DNA of 64,000 nucleotides from Smallanthus sonchifolius (GCA_023525975.1 CM042035.1:25656001-25720000); one strand, 5' to 3'. Shown: positions 20,457 through 33,412, counted from the first letter of the stretch. A program made the numbers and translations. Notes: a model not told the origin generated them from the sequence alone.

Positions 20457-20842
20457 TTTTTTAATTTATTTTTTTTACTCTAAACAACGTCATCCGTTGA
20501 TTATTATGCAAGCGGACGTGGGTGTAACGAGTTTTTGTCAAAAAACGGTCAACGTACGTAAAGACTCGGGCGCGCGGGTCCGTGTCGGGGAACGCCCGAT
20601 CGCGGGAGACACACGTTTAGACGTCGAGTGGAACACGTGTGTCTTCTTATACTAGTCAATTATTCTTACGCCTCGGGTGAGCGTGGGAATATGTTTTGTA
20701 CAAGGAAGTATAAGAACTAAACGCTCGCCGGCGGGTGACGCACGTGTTGACGTAAGGTGAAACGCGCGCGCAAGAGGAGAATGCAAGTAAAAATGAGTCA
20801 TGTGTGGAAGGGGATAAAGTAATAGAATGAAAGAGTTATTTC

Positions 20843-20962
20843 GGTTGCGATCATACCAGCACTAAAGCACCGGATCTCATCAGAACTTCGCAGTTAAGCG
20901 TGCTTGAGCGAGAGTAGTACTAGGATGGGTGACCCCCTGGGAAGTCCTCGTGTTGCAACCCC
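20843..20962 (+). rRNA. 5S rRNA: 5S rRNA gene, copy 42 (class A, C35T)
   Basis: Repeats copy 38 at 2012 bases. Confidence 0.97.
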
Positions 20963-21342
20963 TTTTTTAATTTATTTATTTTTACTCTAAACAACGTCAT
21001 CCGTTGATTATAATGCAAGTGGGCGTAACGAGTTTTTGTCAAAAAACGGTCAACGTACGTAAAGACTCGGGCGCGCGGGTCCGTGTCGGGAACACCCAAT
21101 CGCGGGAGACACACGTTTAGACGTCGAGTGGAACACGTGTGTCATCTTATACTAGTCAATTATTCTTACGCCTCGGGTGAGCGTGGGAATATGTTTTGTA
21201 CAAGGAAGTATAAGAACTAAACGCTCGCCGGCGGGTGACGCACGTGTTGACGTAAGGTGGAACGCGCGCGCAAGAGGAGAATGCAAGTAAAAATGAGTCA
21301 TGTGTGGAAGGGGATAAAGTAATAGAATGAAAGAGTTATTTC

Positions 21343-21462
21343 GGTTGCGATCATACCAGCACTAAAGCACCGGATCCCATCAGAACTTCGCAGTTAAGCG
21401 TGCTTGAGCGAGAGTAGTACTAGGATGGGTGACCCCCTGGGAAGTCCTCGTGTTGCAACCCC
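21343..21462 (+). rRNA. 5S rRNA: 5S rRNA gene, copy 43 (class A)
   Basis: Repeats copy 39 at 2012 bases. Confidence 0.97.
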
Positions 21463-21842
21463 TTTTTTAATTTATTTTTTTTTACTCTAAACAACGTCAT
21501 CCGTTGATTATTATGCAAGTGGGCGTAACGAGTTTTTGTCAAAAAACGGTCAACGTACGTAAAGACTCGGGCGCGCGGGTCCGTGTCGGGAACACCCGAT
21601 CGCGGGAGACACACGTTTAGACGTCTTGTGGAACACGTGTGTCATCTTATACTAGTCAATTATTCTTACGCCTCGGGTGAGCGTGGGAATATGTTTTGTA
21701 CAAGGAAGTATAAGAACTAAACGCTCGCCGGCGGGTGACGCACGTGTTGACGTAAGGCGGAACGCGCGCGCAAGAGGAGAATGCAAGTAAAAATGAGTCA
21801 TGTGTGGAAGGGGATAAAGTAATAGAATGAAAGAATTATTTC

Positions 21843-21962
21843 GGTTGCGATCATACCAGCACTAAAGCACCGGATCCCATCAGAACCCCGCAGTTAAGCG
21901 TGCTTCGGCGAGAGTAGTACTAGGATGGGTGACCCCCTGGGAAGTCCTCTTGTTGCAACCCC
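21843..21962 (+). rRNA. 5S rRNA: 5S rRNA gene, copy 44 (class C)
   Basis: Last gene of the second F-A-A-C block; the strict A/C dimer array starts after it. Confidence 0.96.
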
Positions 21963-22348
21963 TTTTTTAATTTATTTTTTTTACTCTAAACAACGTCATC
22001 CGTTGATTATTATGCAAGCGGACGTGGGTGTAACGAGTTTTTGTCAAAAAACGGTCAACGTACGTAAAGACTCGGGCGCGCGGGTCCGTGTCGGGGAACG
22101 CCCGATCGCGGGAGACACACGTTTAGACGTCGAGTGGAACACGTGTGTCTTCTTATACTAGTCAATTATTCTTACGCCTCGGGTGAGCGTGGGAATATGT
22201 TTTGTACAAGGAAGTATAAGAACTAAACGCTCGCCGGCGGGTGACGCACGTGTTGACGTAAGGTGGAACGCGCGCGCAAGAGGAGAATGCAAGTAAAAAT
22301 GAGTCATGTGTGGAAGGGGATAAAGTAATAGAATGAAAGAGTTATTTC

Positions 22349-22468
22349 GGTTGCGATCATACCAGCACTAAAGCACCGGATCCCATCAGAACTTCGCAGT
22401 TAAGCGTGCTTGAGCGAGAGTAGTACTAGGATGGGTGACCCCCTGGGAAGTCCTCGTGTTGCAACCCC
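22349..22468 (+). rRNA. 5S rRNA: 5S rRNA gene, copy 45 (class A)
   Basis: First A of the A/C dimer array. Confidence 0.97.
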
Positions 22469-22848
22469 TTTTTTAATTTATTTTTTTTTACTCTAAACAA
22501 CGTCATCCGTTGATTATTATGCAAGTGGGCGTAACGAGTTTTTGTCAAAAAACGGTCAACGTACGTAAAGACTCGGGCGCGCGGGTCCGTGTCGGGAACA
22601 CCCGATCGCGGGAGACACACGTTTAGACGTCTTGTGGAACACGTGTGTCATCTTATACTAGTCAATTATTCTTACGCCTCGGGTGAGCGTGGGAATATGT
22701 TTTGTACAAGGAAGTATAAGAACTAAACGCTCGCCGGCGGGTGACGCACGTGTTGACGTAAGGCGGAACGCGCGCGCAAGAGGAGAATGCAAGTAAAAAT
22801 GAGTCATGTGTGGAAGGGGATAAAGTAATAGAATGAAAGAATTATTTC

Positions 22849-22968
22849 GGTTGCGATCATACCAGCACTAAAGCACCGGATCCCATCAGAACCCCGCAGT
22901 TAAGCGTGCTTCGGCGAGAGTAGTACTAGGATGGGTGACCCCCTGGGAAGTCCTCTTGTTGCAACCCC
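22849..22968 (+). rRNA. 5S rRNA: 5S rRNA gene, copy 46 (class C)
   Basis: Plain class C, dimer partner of copy 45. Confidence 0.96.
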
Positions 22969-23354
22969 TTTTTTAATTTATTTTTTTTACTCTAAACAAC
23001 GTCATCCGTTGATTATTATGCAAGCGGACGTGGGTGTAACGAGTTTTTGTCAAAAAACGGTCAACGTACGTAAAGACTCGGGCGCGCGGGTCCGTGTCGG
23101 GGAACGCCCGATCGCGGGAGACACACGTTTAGACGTCGAGTGGAACACGTGTGTCTTCTTATACTAGTCAATTATTCTTACGCCTCGGGTGAGCGTGGGA
23201 ATATGTTTTGTACAAGGAAGTATAAGAACTAAACGCTCGCCGGCGGGTGACGCACGTGTTGACGTAAGGTGGAACGCGCGCGCAAGAGGAGAATGCAAGT
23301 AAAAATGAGTCATGTGTGGAAGGGGATAAAGTAATAGAATGAAAGAGTTATTTC

Positions 23355-23474
23355 GGTTGCGATCATACCAGCACTAAAGCACCGGATCCCATCAGAACTT
23401 CGCAGTTAAGCGTGCTTGAGCGAGAGTAGTACTAGGATGGGTGACCCCCTGGGAAGTCCTCGTGTTGCAACCCC
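23355..23474 (+). rRNA. 5S rRNA: 5S rRNA gene, copy 47 (class A)
   Basis: Class A; spacer has the CGACTTTTT marker (C at 23544) and AAGACGG near 23768. Confidence 0.97.
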
Positions 23475-23854
23475 TTTTTTAATTTATTTTTTTTTACTCT
23501 AAACAACGTCATCCGTTGATTATTATGCAAGTGGGCGTAACGACTTTTTGTCAAAAAACGGTCAACGTACGTAAAGACTCGGGCGCGCGGGTCCGTGTCG
23601 GGAACACCCGATCGCGGGAGACACACGTTTAGACGTCTTGTGGAACACGTGTGTCATCTTATACTAGTCAATTATTCTTACGCCTCGGGTGAGCGTGGGA
23701 ATATGTTTTGTACAAGGAAGTATAAGAACTAAACGCTCGCCGGCGGGTGACGCACGTGTTGACGTAAGACGGAACGCGCGCGCAAGAGGAGAATGCAAGT
23801 AAAAATGAGTCATGTGTGGAAGGGGATAAAGTAATAGAATGAAAGAATTATTTC

Positions 23855-23974
23855 GGTTGCGATCATACCAGCACTAAAGCACCGGATCCCATCAGAACCC
23901 CGCAGTTAAGCGTGCTTCGGCGAGAGTAGTACTAGGATGGGTGACCCCCTGGGAAGTCCTCTTGTTGCAACCCC
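23855..23974 (+). rRNA. 5S rRNA: 5S rRNA gene, copy 48 (class C)
   Basis: Class C; spacer has TTGTAAAAGG near 24218, shared only with copy 50. Confidence 0.96.
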
Positions 23975-24360
23975 TTTTTTAATTTATTTTTTTTACTCTA
24001 AACAACGTCATCCGTTGATTATTATGCAAGCGGACGTGGGTGTAACGAGTTTTTGTCAAAAAACGGTCAACGTACGTAAAGACTCGGGCGCGCGGGTCCG
24101 TGTCGGGGAACGCCCGATCGCGGGAGACACACGTTTAGACGTCGAGTGGAACACGTGTGTCTTCTTATACTAGTCAATTATTCTTACGCCTCGGGTGAGC
24201 GTGGGAATATGTTTTGTAAAAGGAAGTATAAGAACTAAACGCTCGCCGGCGGGTGACGCACGTGTTGACGTAAGGTGGAACGCGCGCGCAAGAGGAGAAT
24301 GCAAGTAAAAATGAGTCATGTGTGGAAGGGGATAAAGTAATAGAATGAAAGAGTTATTTC

Positions 24361-24480
24361 GGTTGCGATCATACCAGCACTAAAGCACCGGATCCCATCA
24401 GAACTTCGCAGTTAAGCGTGCTTGAGCGAGAGTAGTACTAGGATGGGTGACCCCCTGGGAAGTCCTCGTGTTGCAACCCC
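24361..24480 (+). rRNA. 5S rRNA: 5S rRNA gene, copy 49 (class A)
   Basis: Plain class A. Confidence 0.97.
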
Positions 24481-24860
24481 TTTTTTAATTTATTTTTTTT
24501 TACTCTAAACAACGTCATCCGTTGATTATTATGCAAGTGGGCGTAACGAGTTTTTGTCAAAAAACGGTCAACGTACGTAAAGACTCGGGCGCGCGGGTCC
24601 GTGTCGGGAACACCCGATCGCGGGAGACACACGTTTAGACGTCTTGTGGAACACGTGTGTCATCTTATACTAGTCAATTATTCTTACGCCTCGGGTGAGC
24701 GTGGGAATATGTTTTGTACAAGGAAGTATAAGAACTAAACGCTCGCCGGCGGGTGACGCACGTGTTGACGTAAGGCGGAACGCGCGCGCAAGAGGAGAAT
24801 GCAAGTAAAAATGAGTCATGTGTGGAAGGGGATAAAGTAATAGAATGAAAGAATTATTTC

Positions 24861-24980
24861 GGTTGCGATCATACCAGCACTAAAGCACCGGATCCCATCA
24901 GAACCCCGCAGTTAAGCGTGCTTCGGCGAGAGTAGTACTAGGATGGGTGACCCCCTGGGAAGTCCTCTTGTTGCAACCCC
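24861..24980 (+). rRNA. 5S rRNA: 5S rRNA gene, copy 50 (class C)
   Basis: Class C; spacer has the same TTGTAAAAGG as copy 48, so one dimer was duplicated recently. Confidence 0.96.
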
Positions 24981-25366
24981 TTTTTTAATTTATTTTTTTT
25001 ACTCTAAACAACGTCATCCGTTGATTATTATGCAAGCGGACGTGGGTGTAACGAGTTTTTGTCAAAAAACGGTCAACGTACGTAAAGACTCGGGCGCGCG
25101 GGTCCGTGTCGGGGAACGCCCGATCGCGGGAGACACACGTTTAGACGTCGAGTGGAACACGTGTGTCTTCTTATACTAGTCAATTATTCTTACGCCTCGG
25201 GTGAGCGTGGGAATATGTTTTGTAAAAGGAAGTATAAGAACTAAACGCTCGCCGGCGGGTGACGCACGTGTTGACGTAAGGTGGAACGCGCGCGCAAGAG
25301 GAGAATGCAAGTAAAAATGAGTCATGTGTGGAAGGGGATAAAGTAATAGAATGAAAGAGTTATTTC

Positions 25367-25486
25367 GGTTGCGATCATACCAGCACTAAAGCACCGGATC
25401 CCATCAGAACTTCGCAGTTAAGCGTGCTTGAGCGAGAGTAGTACTAGGATGGGTGACCCCCTGGGAAGTCCTCGTGTTGCAACCCC
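25367..25486 (+). rRNA. 5S rRNA: 5S rRNA gene, copy 51 (class A)
   Basis: Plain class A. Confidence 0.97.
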
Positions 25487-25866
25487 TTTTTTAATTTATT
25501 TTTTTTTACTCTAAACAACGTCATCCGTTGATTATTATGCAAGTGGGCGTAACGAGTTTTTGTCAAAAAACGGTCAACGTACGTAAAGACTCGGGCGCGC
25601 GGGTCCGTGTCGGGAACACCCGATCGCGGGAGACACACGTTTAGACGTCTTGTGGAACACGTGTGTCATCTTATACTAGTCAATTATTCTTACGCCTCGG
25701 GTGAGCGTGGGAATATGTTTTGTACAAGGAAGTATAAGAACTAAACGCTCGCCGGCGGGTGACGCACGTGTTGACGTAAGGCGGAACGCGCGCGCAAGAG
25801 GAGAATGCAAGTAAAAATGAGTCATGTGTGGAAGGGGATAAAGTAATAGAATGAAAGAATTATTTC

Positions 25867-25986
25867 GGTTGCGATCATACCAGCACTAAAGCACCGGATC
25901 CCATCAGAACCCCGCAGTTAAGCGTGCTTCGGCGAGAGTAGTACTAGGATGGGTGACCCCCTGGGAAGTCCTCTTGTTGCAACCCC
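25867..25986 (+). rRNA. 5S rRNA: 5S rRNA gene, copy 52 (class C)
   Basis: Plain class C. Confidence 0.96.
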
Positions 25987-26372
25987 TTTTTTAATTTATT
26001 TTTTTTACTCTAAACAACGTCATCCGTTGATTATTATGCAAGCGGACGTGGGTGTAACGAGTTTTTGTCAAAAAACGGTCAACGTACGTAAAGACTCGGG
26101 CGCGCGGGTCCGTGTCGGGGAACGCCCGATCGCGGGAGACACACGTTTAGACGTCGAGTGGAACACGTGTGTCTTCTTATACTAGTCAATTATTCTTACG
26201 CCTCGGGTGAGCGTGGGAATATGTTTTGTACAAGGAAGTATAAGAACTAAACGCTCGCCGGCGGGTGACGCACGTGTTGACGTAAGGTGGAACGCGCGCG
26301 CAAGAGGAGAATGCAAGTAAAAATGAGTCATGTGTGGAAGGGGATAAAGTAATAGAATGAAAGAGTTATTTC

Positions 26373-26492
26373 GGTTGCGATCATACCAGCACTAAAGCAC
26401 CGGATCCCATCAGAACTTCGCAGTTAAGCGTGCTTGAGCGAGAGTAGTACTAGGATGGGTGACCCCCTGGGAAGTCCTCGTGTTGCAACCCC
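26373..26492 (+). rRNA. 5S rRNA: 5S rRNA gene, copy 53 (class A)
   Basis: Repeats the copy 47 spacer markers (C at 26562, AAGACGG near 26786) at 3018 bases. Confidence 0.97.
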
Positions 26493-26872
26493 TTTTTTAA
26501 TTTATTTTTTTTTACTCTAAACAACGTCATCCGTTGATTATTATGCAAGTGGGCGTAACGACTTTTTGTCAAAAAACGGTCAACGTACGTAAAGACTCGG
26601 GCGCGCGGGTCCGTGTCGGGAACACCCGATCGCGGGAGACACACGTTTAGACGTCTTGTGGAACACGTGTGTCATCTTATACTAGTCAATTATTCTTACG
26701 CCTCGGGTGAGCGTGGGAATATGTTTTGTACAAGGAAGTATAAGAACTAAACGCTCGCCGGCGGGTGACGCACGTGTTGACGTAAGACGGAACGCGCGCG
26801 CAAGAGGAGAATGCAAGTAAAAATGAGTCATGTGTGGAAGGGGATAAAGTAATAGAATGAAAGAATTATTTC

Positions 26873-26992
26873 GGTTGCGATCATACCAGCACTAAAGCAC
26901 CGGATCCCATCAGAACCCCGCAGTTAAGCGTGCTTCGGCGAGAGTAGTACTAGGATGGGTGACCCCCTAGGAAGTCCTCTTGTTGCAACCCC
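26873..26992 (+). rRNA. 5S rRNA: 5S rRNA gene, copy 54 (class C, G97A)
   Basis: The only G97A copy outside the 3017-bp blocks (copies 5 and 11). Confidence 0.96.
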
Positions 26993-27378
26993 TTTTTTAA
27001 TTTATTTTTTTTACTCTAAACAACGTCATCCGTTGATTATTATGCAAGCGGACGTGGGTGTAACGAGTTTTTGTCAAAAAACGGTCAACGTACGTAAAGA
27101 CTCGGGCGCGCGGGTCCGTGTCGGGGAACGCCCGATCGCGGGAGACACACGTTTAGACGTCGAGTGGAACACGTGTGTCTTCTTATACTAGTCAATTATT
27201 CTTACGCCTCGGGTGAGCGTGGGAATATGTTTTGTACAAGGAAGTATAAGAACTAAACGCTCGCCGGCGGGTGACGCACGTGTTGACGTAAGGTGGAACG
27301 CGCGCGCAAGAGGAGAATGCAAGTAAAAATGAGTCATGTGTGGAAGGGGATAAAGTAATAGAATGAAAGAGTTATTTC

Positions 27379-27498
27379 GGTTGCGATCATACCAGCACTA
27401 AAGCACCGGATCCCATCAGAACTTCGCAGTTAAGCGTGCTTGAGCGAGAGTAGTACTAGGATGGGTGACCCCCTGGGAAGTCCTCGTGTTGCAACCCC
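27379..27498 (+). rRNA. 5S rRNA: 5S rRNA gene, copy 55 (class A)
   Basis: Class A; spacer has lost one G (GAAGGGATAAAG near 27847), giving a 499-base step. Confidence 0.97.
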
Positions 27499-27877
27499 TT
27501 TTTTAATTTATTTTTTTTTACTCTAAACAACGTCATCCGTTGATTATTATGCAAGTGGGCGTAACGAGTTTTTGTCAAAAAACGGTCAACGTACGTAAAG
27601 ACTCGGGCGCGCGGGTCCGTGTCGGGAACACCCGATCGCGGGAGACACACGTTTAGACGTCTTGTGGAACACGTGTGTCATCTTATACTAGTCAATTATT
27701 CTTACGCCTCGGGTGAGCGTGGGAATATGTTTTGTACAAGGAAGTATAAGAACTAAACGCTCGCCGGCGGGTGACGCACGTGTTGACGTAAGGCGGAACG
27801 CGCGCGCAAGAGGAGAATGCAAGTAAAAATGAGTCATGTGTGGAAGGGATAAAGTAATAGAATGAAAGAATTATTTC

Positions 27878-27997
27878 GGTTGCGATCATACCAGCACTAA
27901 AGCACCGGATCCCATCAGAACCCCGCAGTTAAGCGTGCTTCGGCGAGAGTAGTACTAGGATGGGTGACCCCCTGGGAAGTCCTCTTGTTGCAACCCC
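27878..27997 (+). rRNA. 5S rRNA: 5S rRNA gene, copy 56 (class C)
   Basis: Plain class C downstream of the single-G deletion. Confidence 0.96.
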
Positions 27998-28383
27998 TTT
28001 TTTAATTTATTTTTTTTACTCTAAACAACGTCATCCGTTGATTATTATGCAAGCGGACGTGGGTGTAACGAGTTTTTGTCAAAAAACGGTCAACGTACGT
28101 AAAGACTCGGGCGCGCGGGTCCGTGTCGGGGAACGCCCGATCGCGGGAGACACACGTTTAGACGTCGAGTGGAACACGTGTGTCTTCTTATACTAGTCAA
28201 TTATTCTTACGCCTCGGGTGAGCGTGGGAATATGTTTTGTACAAGGAAGTATAAGAACTAAACGCTCGCCGGCGGGTGACGCACGTGTTGACGTAAGGTG
28301 GAACGCGCGCGCAAGAGGAGAATGCAAGTAAAAATGAGTCATGTGTGGAAGGGGATAAAGTAATAGAATGAAAGAGTTATTTC

Positions 28384-28503
28384 GGTTGCGATCATACCAG
28401 CACTAAAGCACCGGATCCCATCAGAACTTCGCAGTTAAGCGTGCTTGAGCGAGAGTAGTACTAGGATGGGTGACCCCCTGGGAAGTCCTCGTGTTGCAAC
28501 CCC
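28384..28503 (+). rRNA. 5S rRNA: 5S rRNA gene, copy 57 (class A)
   Basis: Same single-G spacer deletion as copy 55, near 28852; the two dimers are recent duplicates. Confidence 0.97.
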
Positions 28504-28882
28504 TTTTTTAATTTATTTTTTTTTACTCTAAACAACGTCATCCGTTGATTATTATGCAAGTGGGCGTAACGAGTTTTTGTCAAAAAACGGTCAACGTACG
28601 TAAAGACTCGGGCGCGCGGGTCCGTGTCGGGAACACCCGATCGCGGGAGACACACGTTTAGACGTCTTGTGGAACACGTGTGTCATCTTATACTAGTCAA
28701 TTATTCTTACGCCTCGGGTGAGCGTGGGAATATGTTTTGTACAAGGAAGTATAAGAACTAAACGCTCGCCGGCGGGTGACGCACGTGTTGACGTAAGGCG
28801 GAACGCGCGCGCAAGAGGAGAATGCAAGTAAAAATGAGTCATGTGTGGAAGGGATAAAGTAATAGAATGAAAGAATTATTTC

Positions 28883-29002
28883 GGTTGCGATCATACCAGC
28901 ACTAAAGCACCGGATCCCATCAGAACCCCGCAGTTAAGCGTGCTTCGGCGAGAGTAGTACTAGGATGGGTGACCCCCTGGGAAGTCCTCTTGTTGCAACC
29001 CC
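28883..29002 (+). rRNA. 5S rRNA: 5S rRNA gene, copy 58 (class C)
   Basis: Plain class C. Confidence 0.96.
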
Positions 29003-29388
29003 TTTTTTAATTTATTTTTTTTACTCTAAACAACGTCATCCGTTGATTATTATGCAAGCGGACGTGGGTGTAACGAGTTTTTGTCAAAAAACGGTCAACG
29101 TACGTAAAGACTCGGGCGCGCGGGTCCGTGTCGGGGAACGCCCGATCGCGGGAGACACACGTTTAGACGTCGAGTGGAACACGTGTGTCTTCTTATACTA
29201 GTCAATTATTCTTACGCCTCGGGTGAGCGTGGGAATATGTTTTGTACAAGGAAGTATAAGAACTAAACGCTCGCCGGCGGGTGACGCACGTGTTGACGTA
29301 AGGTGGAACGCGCGCGCAAGAGGAGAATGCAAGTAAAAATGAGTCATGTGTGGAAGGGGATAAAGTAATAGAATGAAAGAGTTATTTC

Positions 29389-29508
29389 GGTTGCGATCAT
29401 ACCAGCACTAAAGCACCGGATCCCATCAGAACTTCGCAGTTAAGCGTGCTTGAGCGAGAGTAGTACTAGGATGGGTGACCCCCTGGGAAGTCCTCGTGTT
29501 GCAACCCC
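29389..29508 (+). rRNA. 5S rRNA: 5S rRNA gene, copy 59 (class A)
   Basis: Third CGACTTTTT spacer marker (C at 29578). Confidence 0.97.
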
Positions 29509-29888
29509 TTTTTTAATTTATTTTTTTTTACTCTAAACAACGTCATCCGTTGATTATTATGCAAGTGGGCGTAACGACTTTTTGTCAAAAAACGGTCAAC
29601 GTACGTAAAGACTCGGGCGCGCGGGTCCGTGTCGGGAACACCCGATCGCGGGAGACACACGTTTAGACGTCTTGTGGAACACGTGTGTCATCTTATACTA
29701 GTCAATTATTCTTACGCCTCGGGTGAGCGTGGGAATATGTTTTGTACAAGGAAGTATAAGAACTAAACGCTCGCCGGCGGGTGACGCACGTGTTGACGTA
29801 AGGCGGAACGCGCGCGCAAGAGGAGAATGCAAGTAAAAATGAGTCATGTGTGGAAGGGGATAAAGTAATAGAATGAAAGAATTATTTC

Positions 29889-30008
29889 GGTTGCGATCAT
29901 ACCAGCACTAAAGCACCGGATCCCATCAGAACCCCGCAGTTAAGCGTGCTTCGGCGAGAGTAGTACTAGGATGGGTGACCCCCTGGGAAGTCCTCTTGTT
30001 GCAACCCC
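29889..30008 (+). rRNA. 5S rRNA: 5S rRNA gene, copy 60 (class C)
   Basis: First copy whose spacer has GTTTTTTTC in place of GTTTTTGTC. Confidence 0.96.
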
Positions 30009-30394
30009 TTTTTTAATTTATTTTTTTTACTCTAAACAACGTCATCCGTTGATTATTATGCAAGCGGACGTGGGTGTAACGAGTTTTTTTCAAAAAACGG
30101 TCAACGTACGTAAAGACTCGGGCGCGCGGGTCCGTGTCGGGGAACGCCCGATCGCGGGAGACACACGTTTAGACGTCGAGTGGAACACGTGTGTCTTCTT
30201 ATACTAGTCAATTATTCTTACGCCTCGGGTGAGCGTGGGAATATGTTTTGTACAAGGAAGTATAAGAACTAAACGCTCGCCGGCGGGTGACGCACGTGTT
30301 GACGTAAGGTGGAACGCGCGCGCAAGAGGAGAATGCAAGTAAAAATGAGTCATGTGTGGAAGGGGATAAAGTAATAGAATGAAAGAGTTATTTC

Positions 30395-30514
30395 GGTTGC
30401 GATCATACCAGCACTAAAGCACCGGATCCCATCAGAACTTCGCAGTTAAGCGTGCTTGAGCGAGAGTAGTACTAGGATGGGTGACCCCCTGGGAAGTCCT
30501 CGTGTTGCAACCCC
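30395..30514 (+). rRNA. 5S rRNA: 5S rRNA gene, copy 61 (class A)
   Basis: Plain class A. Confidence 0.97.
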
Positions 30515-30894
30515 TTTTTTAATTTATTTTTTTTTACTCTAAACAACGTCATCCGTTGATTATTATGCAAGTGGGCGTAACGAGTTTTTGTCAAAAAACG
30601 GTCAACGTACGTAAAGACTCGGGCGCGCGGGTCCGTGTCGGGAACACCCGATCGCGGGAGACACACGTTTAGACGTCTTGTGGAACACGTGTGTCATCTT
30701 ATACTAGTCAATTATTCTTACGCCTCGGGTGAGCGTGGGAATATGTTTTGTACAAGGAAGTATAAGAACTAAACGCTCGCCGGCGGGTGACGCACGTGTT
30801 GACGTAAGGCGGAACGCGCGCGCAAGAGGAGAATGCAAGTAAAAATGAGTCATGTGTGGAAGGGGATAAAGTAATAGAATGAAAGAATTATTTC

Positions 30895-31014
30895 GGTTGC
30901 GATCATACCAGCACTAAAGCACCGGATCCCATCAGAACCCCGCAGTTAAGCGTGCTTCGGCGAGAGTAGTACTAGGATGGGTGACCCCCTGGGAAGTCCT
31001 CTTGTTGCAACCCC
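30895..31014 (+). rRNA. 5S rRNA: 5S rRNA gene, copy 62 (class C)
   Basis: Plain class C with GTTTTTGTC spacer. Confidence 0.96.
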
Positions 31015-31400
31015 TTTTTTAATTTATTTTTTTTACTCTAAACAACGTCATCCGTTGATTATTATGCAAGCGGACGTGGGTGTAACGAGTTTTTGTCAAA
31101 AAACGGTCAACGTACGTAAAGACTCGGGCGCGCGGGTCCGTGTCGGGGAACGCCCGATCGCGGGAGACACACGTTTAGACGTCGAGTGGAACACGTGTGT
31201 CTTCTTATACTAGTCAATTATTCTTACGCCTCGGGTGAGCGTGGGAATATGTTTTGTACAAGGAAGTATAAGAACTAAACGCTCGCCGGCGGGTGACGCA
31301 CGTGTTGACGTAAGGTGGAACGCGCGCGCAAGAGGAGAATGCAAGTAAAAATGAGTCATGTGTGGAAGGGGATAAAGTAATAGAATGAAAGAGTTATTTC

Positions 31401-31520
31401 GGTTGCGATCATACCAGCACTAAAGCACCGGATCCCATCAGAACTTCGCAGTTAAGCGTGCTTGAGCGAGAGTAGTACTAGGATGGGTGACCCCCTGGGA
31501 AGTCCTCGTGTTGCAACCCC
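31401..31520 (+). rRNA. 5S rRNA: 5S rRNA gene, copy 63 (class A)
   Basis: Plain class A. Confidence 0.97.
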
Positions 31521-31900
31521 TTTTTTAATTTATTTTTTTTTACTCTAAACAACGTCATCCGTTGATTATTATGCAAGTGGGCGTAACGAGTTTTTGTCAA
31601 AAAACGGTCAACGTACGTAAAGACTCGGGCGCGCGGGTCCGTGTCGGGAACACCCGATCGCGGGAGACACACGTTTAGACGTCTTGTGGAACACGTGTGT
31701 CATCTTATACTAGTCAATTATTCTTACGCCTCGGGTGAGCGTGGGAATATGTTTTGTACAAGGAAGTATAAGAACTAAACGCTCGCCGGCGGGTGACGCA
31801 CGTGTTGACGTAAGGCGGAACGCGCGCGCAAGAGGAGAATGCAAGTAAAAATGAGTCATGTGTGGAAGGGGATAAAGTAATAGAATGAAAGAATTATTTC

Positions 31901-32020
31901 GGTTGCGATCATACCAGCACTAAAGCACCGGATCCCATCAGAACCCCGCAGTTAAGCGTGCTTCGGCGAGAGTAGTACTAGGATGGGTGACCCCCTGGGA
32001 AGTCCTCTTGTTGCAACCCC
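31901..32020 (+). rRNA. 5S rRNA: 5S rRNA gene, copy 64 (class C)
   Basis: Spacer with GTTTTTTTC. Confidence 0.96.
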
Positions 32021-32406
32021 TTTTTTAATTTATTTTTTTTACTCTAAACAACGTCATCCGTTGATTATTATGCAAGCGGACGTGGGTGTAACGAGTTTTT
32101 TTCAAAAAACGGTCAACGTACGTAAAGACTCGGGCGCGCGGGTCCGTGTCGGGGAACGCCCGATCGCGGGAGACACACGTTTAGACGTCGAGTGGAACAC
32201 GTGTGTCTTCTTATACTAGTCAATTATTCTTACGCCTCGGGTGAGCGTGGGAATATGTTTTGTACAAGGAAGTATAAGAACTAAACGCTCGCCGGCGGGT
32301 GACGCACGTGTTGACGTAAGGTGGAACGCGCGCGCAAGAGGAGAATGCAAGTAAAAATGAGTCATGTGTGGAAGGGGATAAAGTAATAGAATGAAAGAGT
32401 TATTTC

Positions 32407-32526
32407 GGTTGCGATCATACCAGCACTAAAGCACCGGATCCCATCAGAACTTCGCAGTTAAGCGTGCTTGAGCGAGAGTAGTACTAGGATGGGTGACCCC
32501 CTGGGAAGTCCTCGTGTTGCAACCCC
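32407..32526 (+). rRNA. 5S rRNA: 5S rRNA gene, copy 65 (class A)
   Basis: Fourth and last CGACTTTTT spacer marker (C at 32596). Confidence 0.97.
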
Positions 32527-32906
32527 TTTTTTAATTTATTTTTTTTTACTCTAAACAACGTCATCCGTTGATTATTATGCAAGTGGGCGTAACGACTTTT
32601 TGTCAAAAAACGGTCAACGTACGTAAAGACTCGGGCGCGCGGGTCCGTGTCGGGAACACCCGATCGCGGGAGACACACGTTTAGACGTCTTGTGGAACAC
32701 GTGTGTCATCTTATACTAGTCAATTATTCTTACGCCTCGGGTGAGCGTGGGAATATGTTTTGTACAAGGAAGTATAAGAACTAAACGCTCGCCGGCGGGT
32801 GACGCACGTGTTGACGTAAGGCGGAACGCGCGCGCAAGAGGAGAATGCAAGTAAAAATGAGTCATGTGTGGAAGGGGATAAAGTAATAGAATGAAAGAAT
32901 TATTTC

Positions 32907-33026
32907 GGTTGCGATCATACCAGCACTAAAGCACCGGATCCCATCAGAACCCCGCAGTTAAGCGTGCTTCGGCGAGAGTAGTACTAGGATGGGTGACCCC
33001 CTGGGAAGTCCTCTTGTTGCAACCCC
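32907..33026 (+). rRNA. 5S rRNA: 5S rRNA gene, copy 66 (class C)
   Basis: Plain class C with GTTTTTGTC spacer. Confidence 0.96.
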
Positions 33027-33412
33027 TTTTTTAATTTATTTTTTTTACTCTAAACAACGTCATCCGTTGATTATTATGCAAGCGGACGTGGGTGTAACGA
33101 GTTTTTGTCAAAAAACGGTCAACGTACGTAAAGACTCGGGCGCGCGGGTCCGTGTCGGGGAACGCCCGATCGCGGGAGACACACGTTTAGACGTCGAGTG
33201 GAACACGTGTGTCTTCTTATACTAGTCAATTATTCTTACGCCTCGGGTGAGCGTGGGAATATGTTTTGTACAAGGAAGTATAAGAACTAAACGCTCGCCG
33301 GCGGGTGACGCACGTGTTGACGTAAGGTGGAACGCGCGCGCAAGAGGAGAATGCAAGTAAAAATGAGTCATGTGTGGAAGGGGATAAAGTAATAGAATGA
33401 AAGAGTTATTTC

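Larger units (their letters stand above)
18325..22348 (+). repeat. Two F-A-A-C blocks of 2012 bp
   Basis: Copies 37-40 and 41-44 repeat the order F, A with C35T, A, C at 2012 bases. The preceding region uses A-A-C triplets of 1506 bases built from the same alleles. Confidence 0.9.
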
